NCBI RefSeq assembly: GCF_042675965.1 | Contig: NZ_JBHTKJ010000065.1 | Span: 13,184 to 77,183, forward strand | Origin: Virgibacillus_R byunsanensis | Lineage (GTDB): Bacteria; Bacillota; Bacilli; Bacillales; Amphibacillaceae | Direction: 5' to 3' | Length of the DNA: 64,000 nucleotides | Shown here: in pieces, positions 43,973 through 52,595 of the stretch | Position numbering within the stretch: the stretch's first letter is position 1 | Layout of the letters: every line of letters begins with the position of its first letter | Position numbers and translations under genes: made by a program | Notes under the pieces: generated by a model | Seen by the model: only the letters and a program-made list of their open reading frames with translations | Told to the model about the DNA's origin: nothing | Databases searched by the model: none

Positions 43973-44251
43973 TTATTCTCCTTTAGATAGTAATGCACGT
44001 TCAATTTCACTGTGTGGTCTTGGAATGACATGAACACTTACAAGTTCGCCAACGCGACTAGCAGCATCTGCACCTGCATCTGTTGCCGCCTTTACTGCAC
44101 CAACATCTCCACGAACCATGACAGTTACAAGTCCAAAACCAACTTTTTCATACCCACAAATCTCAACATTTGCAGCCTTCACCATCGCATCTGCTGCTTC
44201 AACAGCTCCAACTAGTCCTTTTGTTTCTACTAATCCTAACGCTTCTCCCAT
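43973..44251 (-). CDS. BMC-H hexameric shell protein
   Basis: 92 residues, a single BMC domain: ALGLVETKGLVGAVEAADAM, pore loop KVGFGLVTVMV, VRGDVGAVKAATDAGA, ending HVIPRPHSEIERALL. These form hexagonal facets of the shell with a central pore, here lined by Gly-Phe-Gly. GGAGG lies upstream of the ATG. One of three BMC-H proteins in the locus; the pores differ, implying different traffic. Confidence 0.96.
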   Translation of the reverse strand: MGEALGLVETKGLVGAVEAADAMVKAANVEICGYEKVGFGLVTVMVRGDVGAVKAATDAGADAASRVGELVSVHVIPRPHSEIERALLSKGE

Positions 44252-44278
44252 TACAATAACCTCCTCATTTTGATTAAT

Positions 44279-44761
44279 TTATGCTTTCTTACCATCATTT
44301 TCATCCGATTCTCCAGCTTGTTCTTCTAAAGACGGATTTGGTTTCGATTTCGCTGCTGGATCGTTTTGCTTAGCTTTTGTTTTTTCTGCTTGGGCTTTCG
44401 GTTTTGTTTCATTTGAGCTTGCTTTCTTTTTTGCGGTAGTTTTTTTCTTTGGCTTTGGTTCATTTTTAAGTAAAAATTTACTTAACAGCTTTTCGTCAAC
44501 ATCAGAATGTAGTCGTGGGATTACTTCTGTTGAAATAAGTTCGCCTACCAATTCTGCCTGTTCTTTACCCGCTTCCACAGCTGAAGTAACAGCAGCAACA
44601 TCTCCTGTGAGATGTATCGTCACACCAACATAGCCCCTTACTCCAATTACTTTTTCCATGCCGATAATTTCCACATCTGCTGCCTTAACCGCAGCATCCG
44701 CCGCTGTAACTGCTGTTGTATAACCAATCGTCTCTATAAGTCCAAGTGCTTTCACATTCAT
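44279..44761 (-). CDS. BMC-H shell protein with Lys-rich C-terminal tail
   Basis: 160 residues. Residues 1-98 are a BMC domain (ALGLIETIGYTTAVTAADAA, GDVAAVTSAVEAGKEQA, TEVIPRLHSDVDEKLL). The pore loop GVRGYVG differs from the other two. Residues about 100-160 are a low-complexity tail rich in Lys, Ala, Pro and Glu, ending acidic (EQAGESDENDGKKA). Such tails could bind cargo or nucleic acid, or face the cytosol. AGGTAGGTGA precedes the ATG. Confidence 0.94.
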   Translation of the reverse strand: MNVKALGLIETIGYTTAVTAADAAVKAADVEIIGMEKVIGVRGYVGVTIHLTGDVAAVTSAVEAGKEQAELVGELISTEVIPRLHSDVDEKLLSKFLLKNEPKPKKKTTAKKKASSNETKPKAQAEKTKAKQNDPAAKSKPNPSLEEQAGESDENDGKKA

Positions 44762-44792
44762 TCACCTACCTCTTTCGACTCAATCAAGTTTA

Positions 44793-45716
44793 CTAGTTGA
44801 CTAACCGGGCTGCTTCCTTTTTTAATTCTGCAATCAGTTTGGAAATCACGTGATAATTTCCTTCTAACAAAATATAGTTATGATTAATTTCAAAGTTAAA
44901 ATCATTATTCTCAAAGTTCCTTAATAATGTATCCATCAGTACAATCCCCGTGTAATAAGGTACTCCTTCTAAAAAAGCAATCGCGTCTGCAGATGGTTTG
45001 ATCTTCATTTGCTTGGATAACCATGAACTAGGAGATACTGCCGTATATGTTTCATACCTTTTTAATGAAGTGCGATTTATCTTTTGATAAATGTCGTTCA
45101 TAATCTTCTCTAATCTGTTGGCATCTTCATCATATAACTCAGCTGTAAATGGTGTATCCCCTTCTTTATTCCATGTTATGTGAAATTTGACGTCCTGATT
45201 ATTACGGATTATTTCATTAATCAACACTATATAACTTGGTAAACTCTCAGGCATCTTCACAACTCCGACAGAAACACTATTGAGCGAACGGTTAAAACTT
45301 CCCATCAGATCCATTGGGAGCTGTGGAAAAAACCATACACAACCACCATTCTTAGTGTTCCCTATGATTCTAGCTTTTTTCGCACCTAAGTTCGGATTGC
45401 TTTTCTTGGGGACGTTTCCTTGTGCGAGTGATCTGGAATGTAAGGTTGATATCGATTCTTCATTAAATGGTTTAGGTAACAAGGAAACGCTCTTTTTACG
45501 TTCATGTGGTTTCCTGTCGTTTGAAGAAATACGAACATTTTTTCCAGCATAGGAAAGTCGCTGGTCTTTTTTCATATTTTGATAGTTTGGTCGGTTAATA
45601 TTGTTAAGGGCAGTGTCTGATTCTTTATGTTGTGGTTCATGGTTACCCTTAGCTACAAGCGTTTTATTTCCTTGCAGTATTTCGGAGACAACTTGTTTCA
45701 TCACATCAGACAACAT
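44793..45716 (-). CDS. Unknown protein, probably a divergent tandem BMC shell protein with basic N-terminal region
   Basis: 307 residues, not recognised as a known family. Residues 1-125 are polar, basic and probably disordered. Residues about 145-215 read SVGVVKMPESLPSYIVLINE, then DVKFHITW and YDEDANRLEKIMNDIYQKI, which follow the strand-helix-strand-helix order of a BMC domain. Residues about 240-305 repeat it: AIAFLEGVPYYTGIVLMDTL, FNFEINHNYILLEGNYHVIS and LIAELKKEAARL. Its place between BMC-H genes, where a BMC-T trimer would be expected and is otherwise missing, supports a shell role. The ATG at 45716 follows AAGGTGAG. Confidence 0.6.
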   Translation of the reverse strand: MLSDVMKQVVSEILQGNKTLVAKGNHEPQHKESDTALNNINRPNYQNMKKDQRLSYAGKNVRISSNDRKPHERKKSVSLLPKPFNEESISTLHSRSLAQGNVPKKSNPNLGAKKARIIGNTKNGGCVWFFPQLPMDLMGSFNRSLNSVSVGVVKMPESLPSYIVLINEIIRNNQDVKFHITWNKEGDTPFTAELYDEDANRLEKIMNDIYQKINRTSLKRYETYTAVSPSSWLSKQMKIKPSADAIAFLEGVPYYTGIVLMDTLLRNFENNDFNFEINHNYILLEGNYHVISKLIAELKKEAARLVN

Positions 45717-45728
45717 GTACACCTCACC

Positions 45729-45992
45729 TTAAAGGATTTTTTTCAACTCAGAATGGGGACGTGGAATGACACTATATGAAATAAGTTCTCCACCTGCACG
45801 TTCATGAGCAAGCTTCCCTATTTCAATTGCATAACTTACATCGGAAACATTACCTTCCACAATCACTGTTATTAAACCTGATCCGACTCTTTTCATATCA
45901 ACTAAACGGATGTTTGCTGCCTTTGCCATGGAATCCAATGCTTCTATTGCAGCTGTCAGTCCCCTTGTTTCCACTAATCCTATTGCACTCAT
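45729..45992 (-). CDS. BMC-H hexameric shell protein
   Basis: 87 residues, a compact BMC domain: AIGLVETRGLTAAIEALDSM, pore loop VGSGLITVIV, EGNVSDVSYAIEIGK, VIPRPHSELKKIL. The Gly-Ser-Gly pore is the one usual in polar-metabolite hexamers. It has GGGAGAG upstream and is the first shell gene after the UbiD gene, starting 29 bases from it. Confidence 0.95.
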   Translation of the reverse strand: MSAIGLVETRGLTAAIEALDSMAKAANIRLVDMKRVGSGLITVIVEGNVSDVSYAIEIGKLAHERAGGELISYSVIPRPHSELKKIL

Positions 45993-46020
45993 CTTGTTTC
46001 TCTCCCATCTTCGTGAAAAT

Positions 46021-47361
46021 TTACAAATAATCGTTTACGTTAATATTCTGAATCGGGACAGATGTTCTTCTAAAGTGTTCCTTTTCAGAGAGCGGGTATG
46101 TAGCGTCTATTCCCATCTTGGCTGATACGCCTCTTAAATTATGAGATGACTCCAGTGGAGATCCTTTTGCTCCCGATATAATAAACACATCCAGATCAGC
46201 TTGGCATCTTGTAGCAATCGCCCATTCCACATCACTTGCATCAAAAAGATCGACATCATCATCCACAACAACAGCATGTTTTAAATCCTTATCACTTGCA
46301 AATGCAGCCATCAACGCTTGTTTTGCGTCACCTTCTGATTTCTTTTCTATTTGGATAACAGCATGTAGTCGAGCAGCAGCGGCCATCGTAAGGTGAACCG
46401 CTTTAACATTTTCAACCACCTGTCTAATAGTACTGAACAACGTTACTTCACGTACAAGACCCATCGGTAGTTTTTCCTCAGAACTTGCTGGGAAAATCGT
46501 TTGCGATATGGGATTGTCACGATAGGTTATAGCAGACATTTCAACAATTGGCTGGGGAAAATTACCGCCATAGTAACCACCTAGTTCTCCGAAAGTTCCC
46601 TCTTGGTCCCGTTCATACGGCAGAATCTTACCTTCCATAACAATTTCAGCAGCTGCCAACACATCAATATCAACTGTCTTACAGCGCACAACGTCCAATG
46701 GTTGTCCAAGCAGTGCTCCAGCTACATCCAATTTGTCTGCATGGTGCAGATGTGTACTGAATTGAGAAGCCAGTACAACTGCTGGAACAACACCAAACAT
46801 GACAGCAATTTCCATTGGCTCTCCTCGTTCTTCAAAGTACGTATATTGCCTAGCTAGTTCAGGTGAGGTGATAACAATATTGGTTCGGTTTCCCCCAATA
46901 AACTTCATTCTGCGAATAGAGGTATATCTTTTTTTACCTTCTAAGTCATTAACAACCAATATCCCTGAGACATAGTAAGGGGCGCAATCCTCAGCATGAA
47001 AAGTAGGTATTGGAAAGAAATCATCAAGGTCAAATGGCCCCATCACAACGTTATCATGTACAGGTCCTGTTGGCAGTCTATTCGTTGGAATTGGATTGAC
47101 AATAGAATCGATCATCTTAGGAATTAACTCCGATTCGTCTATCCCAATGCTATCTGACATTAATTTACGGCTACCACCTAACCCAGCAGCCATCGGAACC
47201 GTATAGCCCTTAACATTTTCAAACAGAAACGGTTGTTCACCGTTCATAGCGCGTACAACTGCACCAAGCTCATACTCAGCACTCACTTCTTTTTTAATTC
47301 GATAAAGGATCCCACGCTTTTCCCAATCAGCAAGTAAATCTCTCATAGTAAGGGGATTCAT
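46021..47361 (-). CDS. UbiD-family prenylated-FMN decarboxylase
   Basis: 446 residues. Reversible decarboxylase of unsaturated or aromatic acids using prenylated FMN made by UbiX. Typical phrases: RRMKFIGGNRTNIVITSPE for cofactor binding, and the catalytic Glu loop YERDQEGTFGELGGYYGGNF. The ATG at 47361 overlaps the UbiX stop as ATGA; the G-rich GGGGGGAAGGG in front is the ribosome site. Lying between the UbiX and shell genes, it is a strong candidate for a cargo enzyme. Decarboxylases of this kind are not part of the classical microcompartment types. Confidence 0.93.
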   Translation of the reverse strand: MNPLTMRDLLADWEKRGILYRIKKEVSAEYELGAVVRAMNGEQPFLFENVKGYTVPMAAGLGGSRKLMSDSIGIDESELIPKMIDSIVNPIPTNRLPTGPVHDNVVMGPFDLDDFFPIPTFHAEDCAPYYVSGILVVNDLEGKKRYTSIRRMKFIGGNRTNIVITSPELARQYTYFEERGEPMEIAVMFGVVPAVVLASQFSTHLHHADKLDVAGALLGQPLDVVRCKTVDIDVLAAAEIVMEGKILPYERDQEGTFGELGGYYGGNFPQPIVEMSAITYRDNPISQTIFPASSEEKLPMGLVREVTLFSTIRQVVENVKAVHLTMAAAARLHAVIQIEKKSEGDAKQALMAAFASDKDLKHAVVVDDDVDLFDASDVEWAIATRCQADLDVFIISGAKGSPLESSHNLRGVSAKMGIDATYPLSEKEHFRRTSVPIQNINVNDYL

Positions 47362-47927
47362 TTCCCTTCCCCCCATCTCTCCATTAATTCATGTTCAATA
47401 TCTAGTTCGTCCAATATGCGGGCAACCATGAAGGTTACCAGTTCCCAGATTTCCGTTGGCTTATGGTAAAAGCCAGGACTAGCTGGCAAAATCGATACGC
47501 CTGCTTCAGCTAAAGTCGTCATGTTCTTTAAATGAATGACATGAAACGGGGCTTCCCGAGGTACGATGACTAAATTCCGTCTTTCTTTCATCACAACACT
47601 AGCTGCTCGACTTAGAAGGTTATCCCCGACACCGTTAGCAATCGCGCCCAATGAATTCATGGAGCATGGTACAATTACCATCCCATCTGTCTTAAAAGAT
47701 CCACTGGAAACAGCAGCAAACAAGTTTTGATTATGATGGATAATGGCATATTCGCTGAGATCATCGACTTTCACGCCGCACTCGAATTGCATAACCTTTA
47801 CTCCCATTTCGGTTGCAATTAAATGGGTTTCAATACCCAATTGATGGAGCGTGCGAACCAATGTATATCCATACAATGATCCACTCGCCCCCGTTATGCC
47901 GACGATGATCCTCATCTTACGGCTCAT
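47358..47927 (-). CDS. ubiX: UbiX-family flavin prenyltransferase
   Basis: 189 residues. Makes prenylated FMN for UbiD. The motifs IIVGITGASGSLYGYTLVRTL, PCSMNSLGAIANGVGDNLL, VVMKERRNLVIVPREAPFH and LPASPGFYHKP are diagnostic. Start at ATG 47927 with AAGG 9 bases upstream; an internal ATG four codons on lacks a site. It is translationally coupled to ubiD. Confidence 0.95.
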   Translation of the reverse strand: MSRKMRIIVGITGASGSLYGYTLVRTLHQLGIETHLIATEMGVKVMQFECGVKVDDLSEYAIIHHNQNLFAAVSSGSFKTDGMVIVPCSMNSLGAIANGVGDNLLSRAASVVMKERRNLVIVPREAPFHVIHLKNMTTLAEAGVSILPASPGFYHKPTEIWELVTFMVARILDELDIEHELMERWGEGK

Positions 47928-47939
47928 GTAAAGATTACC

Positions 47940-48533
47940 TTAGACAGTATGTTGATTTTGGGAGAATTTTTTAATTGCTGCATGCTTATATTCATCCGTC
48001 GTCATGATGTCTCCAAACAAATCCATATCCCTTAAGCCCGAACGATGCATATCATCGTCTTTTGAAGCAGTGGAATCTGATAGCACAATGACATTGTAGC
48101 CATGATATAACGCATCAGATGCTGTACTTCTGACACATACATTGGTCCAGACACCTGTAAGAACGACCGTATCGATTTTCTCTTCTCGTAAGAACAAGTC
48201 GAAATCGGTGAAGCTAAAGGCACTATGACGGCGCTTTTGAACCACATAGTCTCCTTTGTCTTCTTCTGGTTCGAGTTCTGAAACAAACTGGGAACCCCAT
48301 GTACCTTTAATCGCATGTACAGGTCTCACTCTGAAATCTGCATCATTTTTGCGATGCGCTTCCTGAACGTGGATAACCTGTATGTCTTGTTCATGGCAAA
48401 AATCTATTGCTTCCCTAATTTCCGGGACAATCTTTTCACCGTTTTCACATCGAAGAGCAGCCTCTTCTCCGATGAAATCATTTAACATATCAATAATGAC
48501 AAGTGCATGTTTATTCCCTTTTAATTCTGCCAT
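47940..48533 (-). CDS. Isochorismatase-fold cysteine hydrolase (N-carbamoyl/ureido amidase-like)
   Basis: 197 residues. The catalytic triad is visible: Asp in ALVIIDMLNDFIGEE, Lys in VVQKRRHSAF and Cys in LTGVWTNVCVRSTASDAL. This subgroup includes nicotinamidase, N-carbamoylsarcosine amidase and ureidoacrylate hydrolase. Placed 17 bases after the hydantoinase gene, it may split the ureido acid released by that enzyme to CO2, ammonia and an amine or unsaturated acid. The ATG at 48533 has AAAGGA upstream. Confidence 0.88.
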   Translation of the reverse strand: MAELKGNKHALVIIDMLNDFIGEEAALRCENGEKIVPEIREAIDFCHEQDIQVIHVQEAHRKNDADFRVRPVHAIKGTWGSQFVSELEPEEDKGDYVVQKRRHSAFSFTDFDLFLREEKIDTVVLTGVWTNVCVRSTASDALYHGYNVIVLSDSTASKDDDMHRSGLRDMDLFGDIMTTDEYKHAAIKKFSQNQHTV

Positions 48534-48549
48534 ACTCACTCATCCTTTC

Positions 48550-50031
48550 TTAATTTTGAGTTAAAGCCTTCTCTACTCGTTGCTGTGATTCAGCTTCTTT
48601 TGCCCCTTCTTCATACGTTTCATATTTAATCCCGCGATCCAGGCGTTGAATACTCTGACGTTTCACAAATTGACCATAGCCCGCATCTCCGACAATTCCA
48701 CCGTTATCCTCGTCATAGACCACTTTGCCGCGTACAATCGTCTGGATCGGCTTTCCTTTTAAACGCATACCATGTAACGGGTTGTATTTTGCCATAGACT
48801 CCGTTTGCTGTTCATCAATCACATATTCACGATCCAGATCAATAACGGTAAAATCTGCATCACTGCCAAGTTCCATCGAGCCTTTTTTTGGATAAATTCC
48901 GTAATGGATCGCTGCATTTCTACTCGTTACTTCAACAAATCTGGATAAAGACAATCGGCCTTTATTTAATCCCTCACTAACAAGAATCTGAACCATCGTC
49001 TCCACTCCTGGGATTCCAGGGAAACTGTTCCAAATATCCGAATCAGCGGCGTCTTTTTCCGTCTCTATTTCATATGGCGCATGATCGGTTCCAACGAAAT
49101 CTATTGTTCCATCTGCTAGAGCCTGCCAATGAACAACATTGTCTTCTTTTTCCCTAAGTGGTGGCGCGATTTTGGCAAATGTACCACGTTCTGTCATCGA
49201 ATCCTGTGCATTAAGTACGAGATAATGTGGACACGTTTCAGACGTTACCTTAACGCCTCGTTTCTTCGCTTCCTTTACAATCTCAACGCCTTCTTTTGTA
49301 CTCATATGCACCACATGGACACGAGCTCCTGTTGCCTCTGCGTAACTAAGAATTAACTGGATAGCTACTTTCTCTGCAAGCGGCATTCTGGCCTCAGCCC
49401 ATGCCGGACCATCCATACGTCCCTCTTTTTTCAACTTTTCCGTGTAAAACGTACAAATATCGTAGTTCTCAGCATGCACACCAATTGGCATCCCGGTTGG
49501 AGCAATATGGCTGAATATCTCAAGCATTTCAGCATCCGTTACTTTCGGAAACGTTGGAACTGATGGTGTCATATATACTTTAAATGCAACGACTCCTTCT
49601 TCTATTTGCGGGTAAATGTTATCAAGCCATCCCTCACGCACATCTTCCCCCGTCATACCGCCCCAGAAGCAAAAGTCAACATACGCTTGATCCTTCAATG
49701 GATCTAACTTTTTATGGAAACTTTCTCCATCACGTACAGATGGTTTACTACAACAAGGCATATCGATGTGGGTTGTAATTCCACCAGCTGCTGCCGACCT
49801 GCTCCCAGTCCTGAATGTTTCACGGTGGGTAAACCCCGGATCCATAAAATGAGTGTGTGGATCAATACATCCCGGTACAACAAGATTACCTTTGATATCA
49901 ATTATCTCATCAGCAGATAGACCATTTAGAGCATTTGTAAATCCTATGATCTCCCCGTTATCTACCATAATATTAGTTGCTACTTTCCTGTCTCCCTGAG
50001 GAATAACCGCGTTTTTTAAAATTAAATCCAT
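48550..50031 (-). CDS. Cyclic amidohydrolase (dihydropyrimidinase/hydantoinase/allantoinase-like)
   Basis: 493 residues. Opens a cyclic amide ring. The metal site is VPGCIDPHTHFMDPG, the carboxylated Lys lies in GVVAFKVYMTPS, then HAENYD, VHVVHMSTKEG, SETCPHYL and DFVGTDHAPY. The length and the DPHTHF form suit dihydropyrimidinase or allantoinase. The last 40 residues (from DRGIKYETYEEG on) are an extra charged helix beyond the usual C-terminus, possibly a microcompartment targeting tail. It is the first gene of the operon and follows the leader RNA at 50264-50400. Confidence 0.88.
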   Translation of the reverse strand: MDLILKNAVIPQGDRKVATNIMVDNGEIIGFTNALNGLSADEIIDIKGNLVVPGCIDPHTHFMDPGFTHRETFRTGSRSAAAGGITTHIDMPCCSKPSVRDGESFHKKLDPLKDQAYVDFCFWGGMTGEDVREGWLDNIYPQIEEGVVAFKVYMTPSVPTFPKVTDAEMLEIFSHIAPTGMPIGVHAENYDICTFYTEKLKKEGRMDGPAWAEARMPLAEKVAIQLILSYAEATGARVHVVHMSTKEGVEIVKEAKKRGVKVTSETCPHYLVLNAQDSMTERGTFAKIAPPLREKEDNVVHWQALADGTIDFVGTDHAPYEIETEKDAADSDIWNSFPGIPGVETMVQILVSEGLNKGRLSLSRFVEVTSRNAAIHYGIYPKKGSMELGSDADFTVIDLDREYVIDEQQTESMAKYNPLHGMRLKGKPIQTIVRGKVVYDEDNGGIVGDAGYGQFVKRQSIQRLDRGIKYETYEEGAKEAESQQRVEKALTQN

Positions 50032-50193
50032 TTATCTCTCCCCTTTCAAAAATTAATAGAGTTAGATTTTAGTTAGTCTGTATAGCTTTCATGTCATTCT
50101 CCATAAATCTCTCCAATAATGAATATATGCGACAACGCTCTAGATCATGTCCTTTCTTGACTAGAAATAATAGTTTTGAAACACCTCCTATAC

Positions 50194-50262
50194 TAGAAAA
50201 CTTGGCTTATCGTTAAAGGGATTCTTAGTAAGCGTACTATGCTTTCTTAGAAGCCCTTATGC
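50194..50262 (+). repeat. Type A interspersed repeat, left half
   Basis: Begins CTAGAAAACTTGGCTTATCG and includes GTAAGCGTACTATGC and AGAAGCCCTTATGC. It matches the first 70 bases of the copy at 53267 nearly exactly, then stops at the terminator of the leader RNA. Confidence 0.75.
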
Positions 50263-50263
50263 C

Positions 50264-50400
50264 AAAAAAACCGCAGATTTAGAATATCCCCAATTTCTCA
50301 TGGGAACTATTCTAAATCTGCGGTTCAACTAATCCTCGTTAAACAAAGATTTAATGTAACCGCCTCAACAACAAGCCTAGACCAAAAACGAACCTGCGTT
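50264..50400 (-). ncRNA. Candidate riboswitch leader 1 (upstream of the hydantoinase operon), with terminator
   Basis: A structured leader shared with 52596-52727. Conserved blocks in order: AACGCARGTTCGTTTTTG, TCTAG, TTGTT, GCGGNTACAT, CTTTGTTTNACGA and TTGAACCGCAGA. Proposed fold: P1 GGTTC/GAACC, P2 GTCT/AGGC, P3 AATCTT/AGGATT around loop TGTTTAACG. The terminator ACCGCAGATTTAGAAT/ATTCTAAATCTGCGGT plus TTTTTTT uses the 3-prime strand of P1, so folding P1 would prevent termination. It lies 233 bases before the hydantoinase ATG. I do not recognise it as a known class. Confidence 0.7.
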
Positions 50401-50464
50401 CATGATCCGGAGCGTTAAAGAAGCTATAAAATTTTCATTACGCATAAGTAATCTATTACCTATT

Positions 50465-50493
50465 ATAATATGGAATCTATTTACAAATGTCAA
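50465..50493 (-). promoter_or_regulatory. SigA promoter of the hydantoinase/microcompartment operon
   Basis: TTGACA (50493-50488), a 17-base spacer and TATTAT (50470-50465) on the minus strand. The start would be near 50458, so the leader RNA is about 190 bases to its terminator. Confidence 0.85.
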
Positions 50494-50540
50494 GATTTTT
50501 TCAGAAAATTTATACTTAACTAATTATTTGTTGCCCCCCT

Positions 50541-50600
50541 ATTGGAAAACTTGGCTTAGCCCCAAGTCTTAGTTGCACTTATGTAGATAAGAAAGGCTGC
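50541..50600 (+). repeat. Type A interspersed repeat, internally deleted
   Basis: The left end GGAAAACTTGGCTTA is joined to the right-hand phrase AGTCTTAGTTGCACTTATGT seen in the full copies. A further scrap of the same right half (CCAAGTCTTAGTTGCACT) lies at 58799-58816. Confidence 0.55.
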
Positions 50601-50654
50601 ACTAGATTATACAGCCTCCTTATTTCCAATCACTGGCCATAGACACATCCTAGC

Positions 50655-50840
50655 CGCGGAAATACACGAGGACTCCTTGAAAATACAGATCAATTTCCTG
50701 CGTGCGATGTAATGCTGCCGGAGCTTTCCTTGTCCTGCGGGAGGAAAGGCATAGGTGAGATTCTAAAATGCGCCAGCATGAAGAAGCTCACCAGCCGCCC
50801 GCGGAAGTGTATTTCCAGAGCGGTATATTACGTCGCTTTA
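50655..50840 (-). repeat. Type B interspersed repeat, inverted copy
   Basis: The reverse complement of 63482-63691: read on the minus strand it gives GCGACGTAATATACCGCTCT, CATGCTGGCGCATTTTAGAA, CATCGCACGCAGGAAATTG and CAAGGAGTCCTCGTGTATTT. It ends 20 bases before the permease stop codon. Confidence 0.75.
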
Positions 50841-50860
50841 CGAAAACAGCCTAAAGTAAA

Positions 50861-52390
50861 TTATTCTGCTTTTCGATCAATTAGATCATCCTGTTTATCC
50901 AATTGTTTCTCCTTTGGCAATTTCGCTGTATTTAATATGATGAAGAAGTATAACCCGATTATTAAATAGCCAATTGCATATTGTGGAGATGCATTAAATG
51001 CTAATGCTGGTGCGTGAATAATACCAAAGTACGACAAGATCATACCAACAAAGGCGAATATCGATGCCCGTTTGTAATCCACATCAATAATACACACTAC
51101 TATCGCTCCTAAAATAATGGCAGTGATAAGAGCCCCCTGACCTAATGGAACGATTCCTGGTGAAATACCTGTCACCAATTCCTCTGCACCATTGTTAAAC
51201 CTAGTAGAAATGTAGTTAGAGAAATACGGAATCATCGCAATCGCAATTGCTGGGAAATATTTAGAATGGGACGTCTGATAGGCTGTAGCAATCATGGAAA
51301 TACCGATGAATACCATAATCGGCGCAATCGCAGAAATAGGAATAATGGAAGAAATAACGGCAACAAGTCCGAACAAAGCAGCAAACATATAAACAACCCC
51401 GTTTAAAATGCTATACCCTCTTCCAGCACCCATCCATTTAGAACCAGCCGATGCCATGTATACTGTAGTTGGAAATGCCCCACCGAATAACGGTCCGACC
51501 ATAGTACCAAGACCATCTGTTATCATGCTTTCCTTCATATCATACTTATCCCCAAGTGCACTTACAGACTCCACATTGTTCATTGTTTCAATCGCATTAT
51601 AAATGGTAATCGGAAGCACAACAGCAAAGATAGTTGCTGCAGCACCAAATAGAAGTTGAATCCCATCGATAGTAGCTAATGTCGGAATAAATGGATAAAA
51701 TCCGAATTGAGAAAGCCCCTCGGTAATCCCGTCCAATTTAGCATATCCTAAAATGTAGGCCAATAACGTTCCAATTACGACTGCAAATAACGTTGATGGA
51801 ATTTTAAATGGCATAGCAACTTTACCAATGACCCCGACAATGACAATTGCAAGTACGACAAGTCCAATAACCGGAACTTTCAACGTATTGAACATCATTT
51901 CACCAGCAATAAAAGTAAGCGCTAAACCTGCTAACGCACCAAGCATAGCTGCTCTCGGAACATTTTTGTGTATCCATCTGCCAACGAATCCCATTGACAC
52001 CTCAACAATACCACTAATAAAACAGGCACCAACAGCAATTTTCCACGCCAATTCATGGCTATCTGTAAGTGCGAGTGCTGGAGCCATTACTCCGAATAAG
52101 AATACAAACATCGGTGGCGTGCTGATCCCGTATGATAAAGCAGTAACATCTGTACGCTGTTCTCTAACAGCTAGTTTTTTAGCCATATGCGCGTAATACA
52201 GATTACCAGCTAATACAGCAACCGCAGCTCCAGGAATTACTCGGCCAAATACAATTTCTGCCGGAAATCCCATACCTAACATCGTAACTGATATAATCAC
52301 AAAGTTTGCCAAGTTGTTTTGAAATAGTGCAAAAAAAGCATCCGTATCTTCTCTTTTAAACCAAGGATAATGTACAGCAGTTTTATTCAA
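50861..52390 (-). CDS. NCS2-family permease
   Basis: 509 residues and about 12-14 hydrophobic helices. The start HYPWFKREDTDAFFALFQNN, the motif RTDVTALSYGISTPPMFVF and GGAFPTTVYMASAGSKWMGAG fit the nucleobase cation symporter-2 (AzgA-related) group, which carries purines, pyrimidines or related rings. Its substrate is presumably the ring opened by the hydantoinase. It starts at TTG (52390) with AAGGAGG 8 bases upstream. Its own leader RNA copy lies upstream at 52596-52727. Confidence 0.88.
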   Translation of the reverse strand: MNKTAVHYPWFKREDTDAFFALFQNNLANFVIISVTMLGMGFPAEIVFGRVIPGAAVAVLAGNLYYAHMAKKLAVREQRTDVTALSYGISTPPMFVFLFGVMAPALALTDSHELAWKIAVGACFISGIVEVSMGFVGRWIHKNVPRAAMLGALAGLALTFIAGEMMFNTLKVPVIGLVVLAIVIVGVIGKVAMPFKIPSTLFAVVIGTLLAYILGYAKLDGITEGLSQFGFYPFIPTLATIDGIQLLFGAAATIFAVVLPITIYNAIETMNNVESVSALGDKYDMKESMITDGLGTMVGPLFGGAFPTTVYMASAGSKWMGAGRGYSILNGVVYMFAALFGLVAVISSIIPISAIAPIMVFIGISMIATAYQTSHSKYFPAIAIAMIPYFSNYISTRFNNGAEELVTGISPGIVPLGQGALITAIILGAIVVCIIDVDYKRASIFAFVGMILSYFGIIHAPALAFNASPQYAIGYLIIGLYFFIILNTAKLPKEKQLDKQDDLIDRKAE

Positions 52391-52595
52391 AATACCTTCC
52401 TCCTTAGTAATTATGAATTACACTTCATTCTGGTTATCACACCTCCTGTAACTTTCTGTAATTAAACTAATACACATTGGAAGAAAATATGGGATCCTCC
52501 CTTCTGTGATAGAACTCAAGATAAAATTAAAATAGTGCTTTTCCACTTTTATAACTAACTTATTTTAAAAATAAGTAAAACATGCCCTTCAAAGT

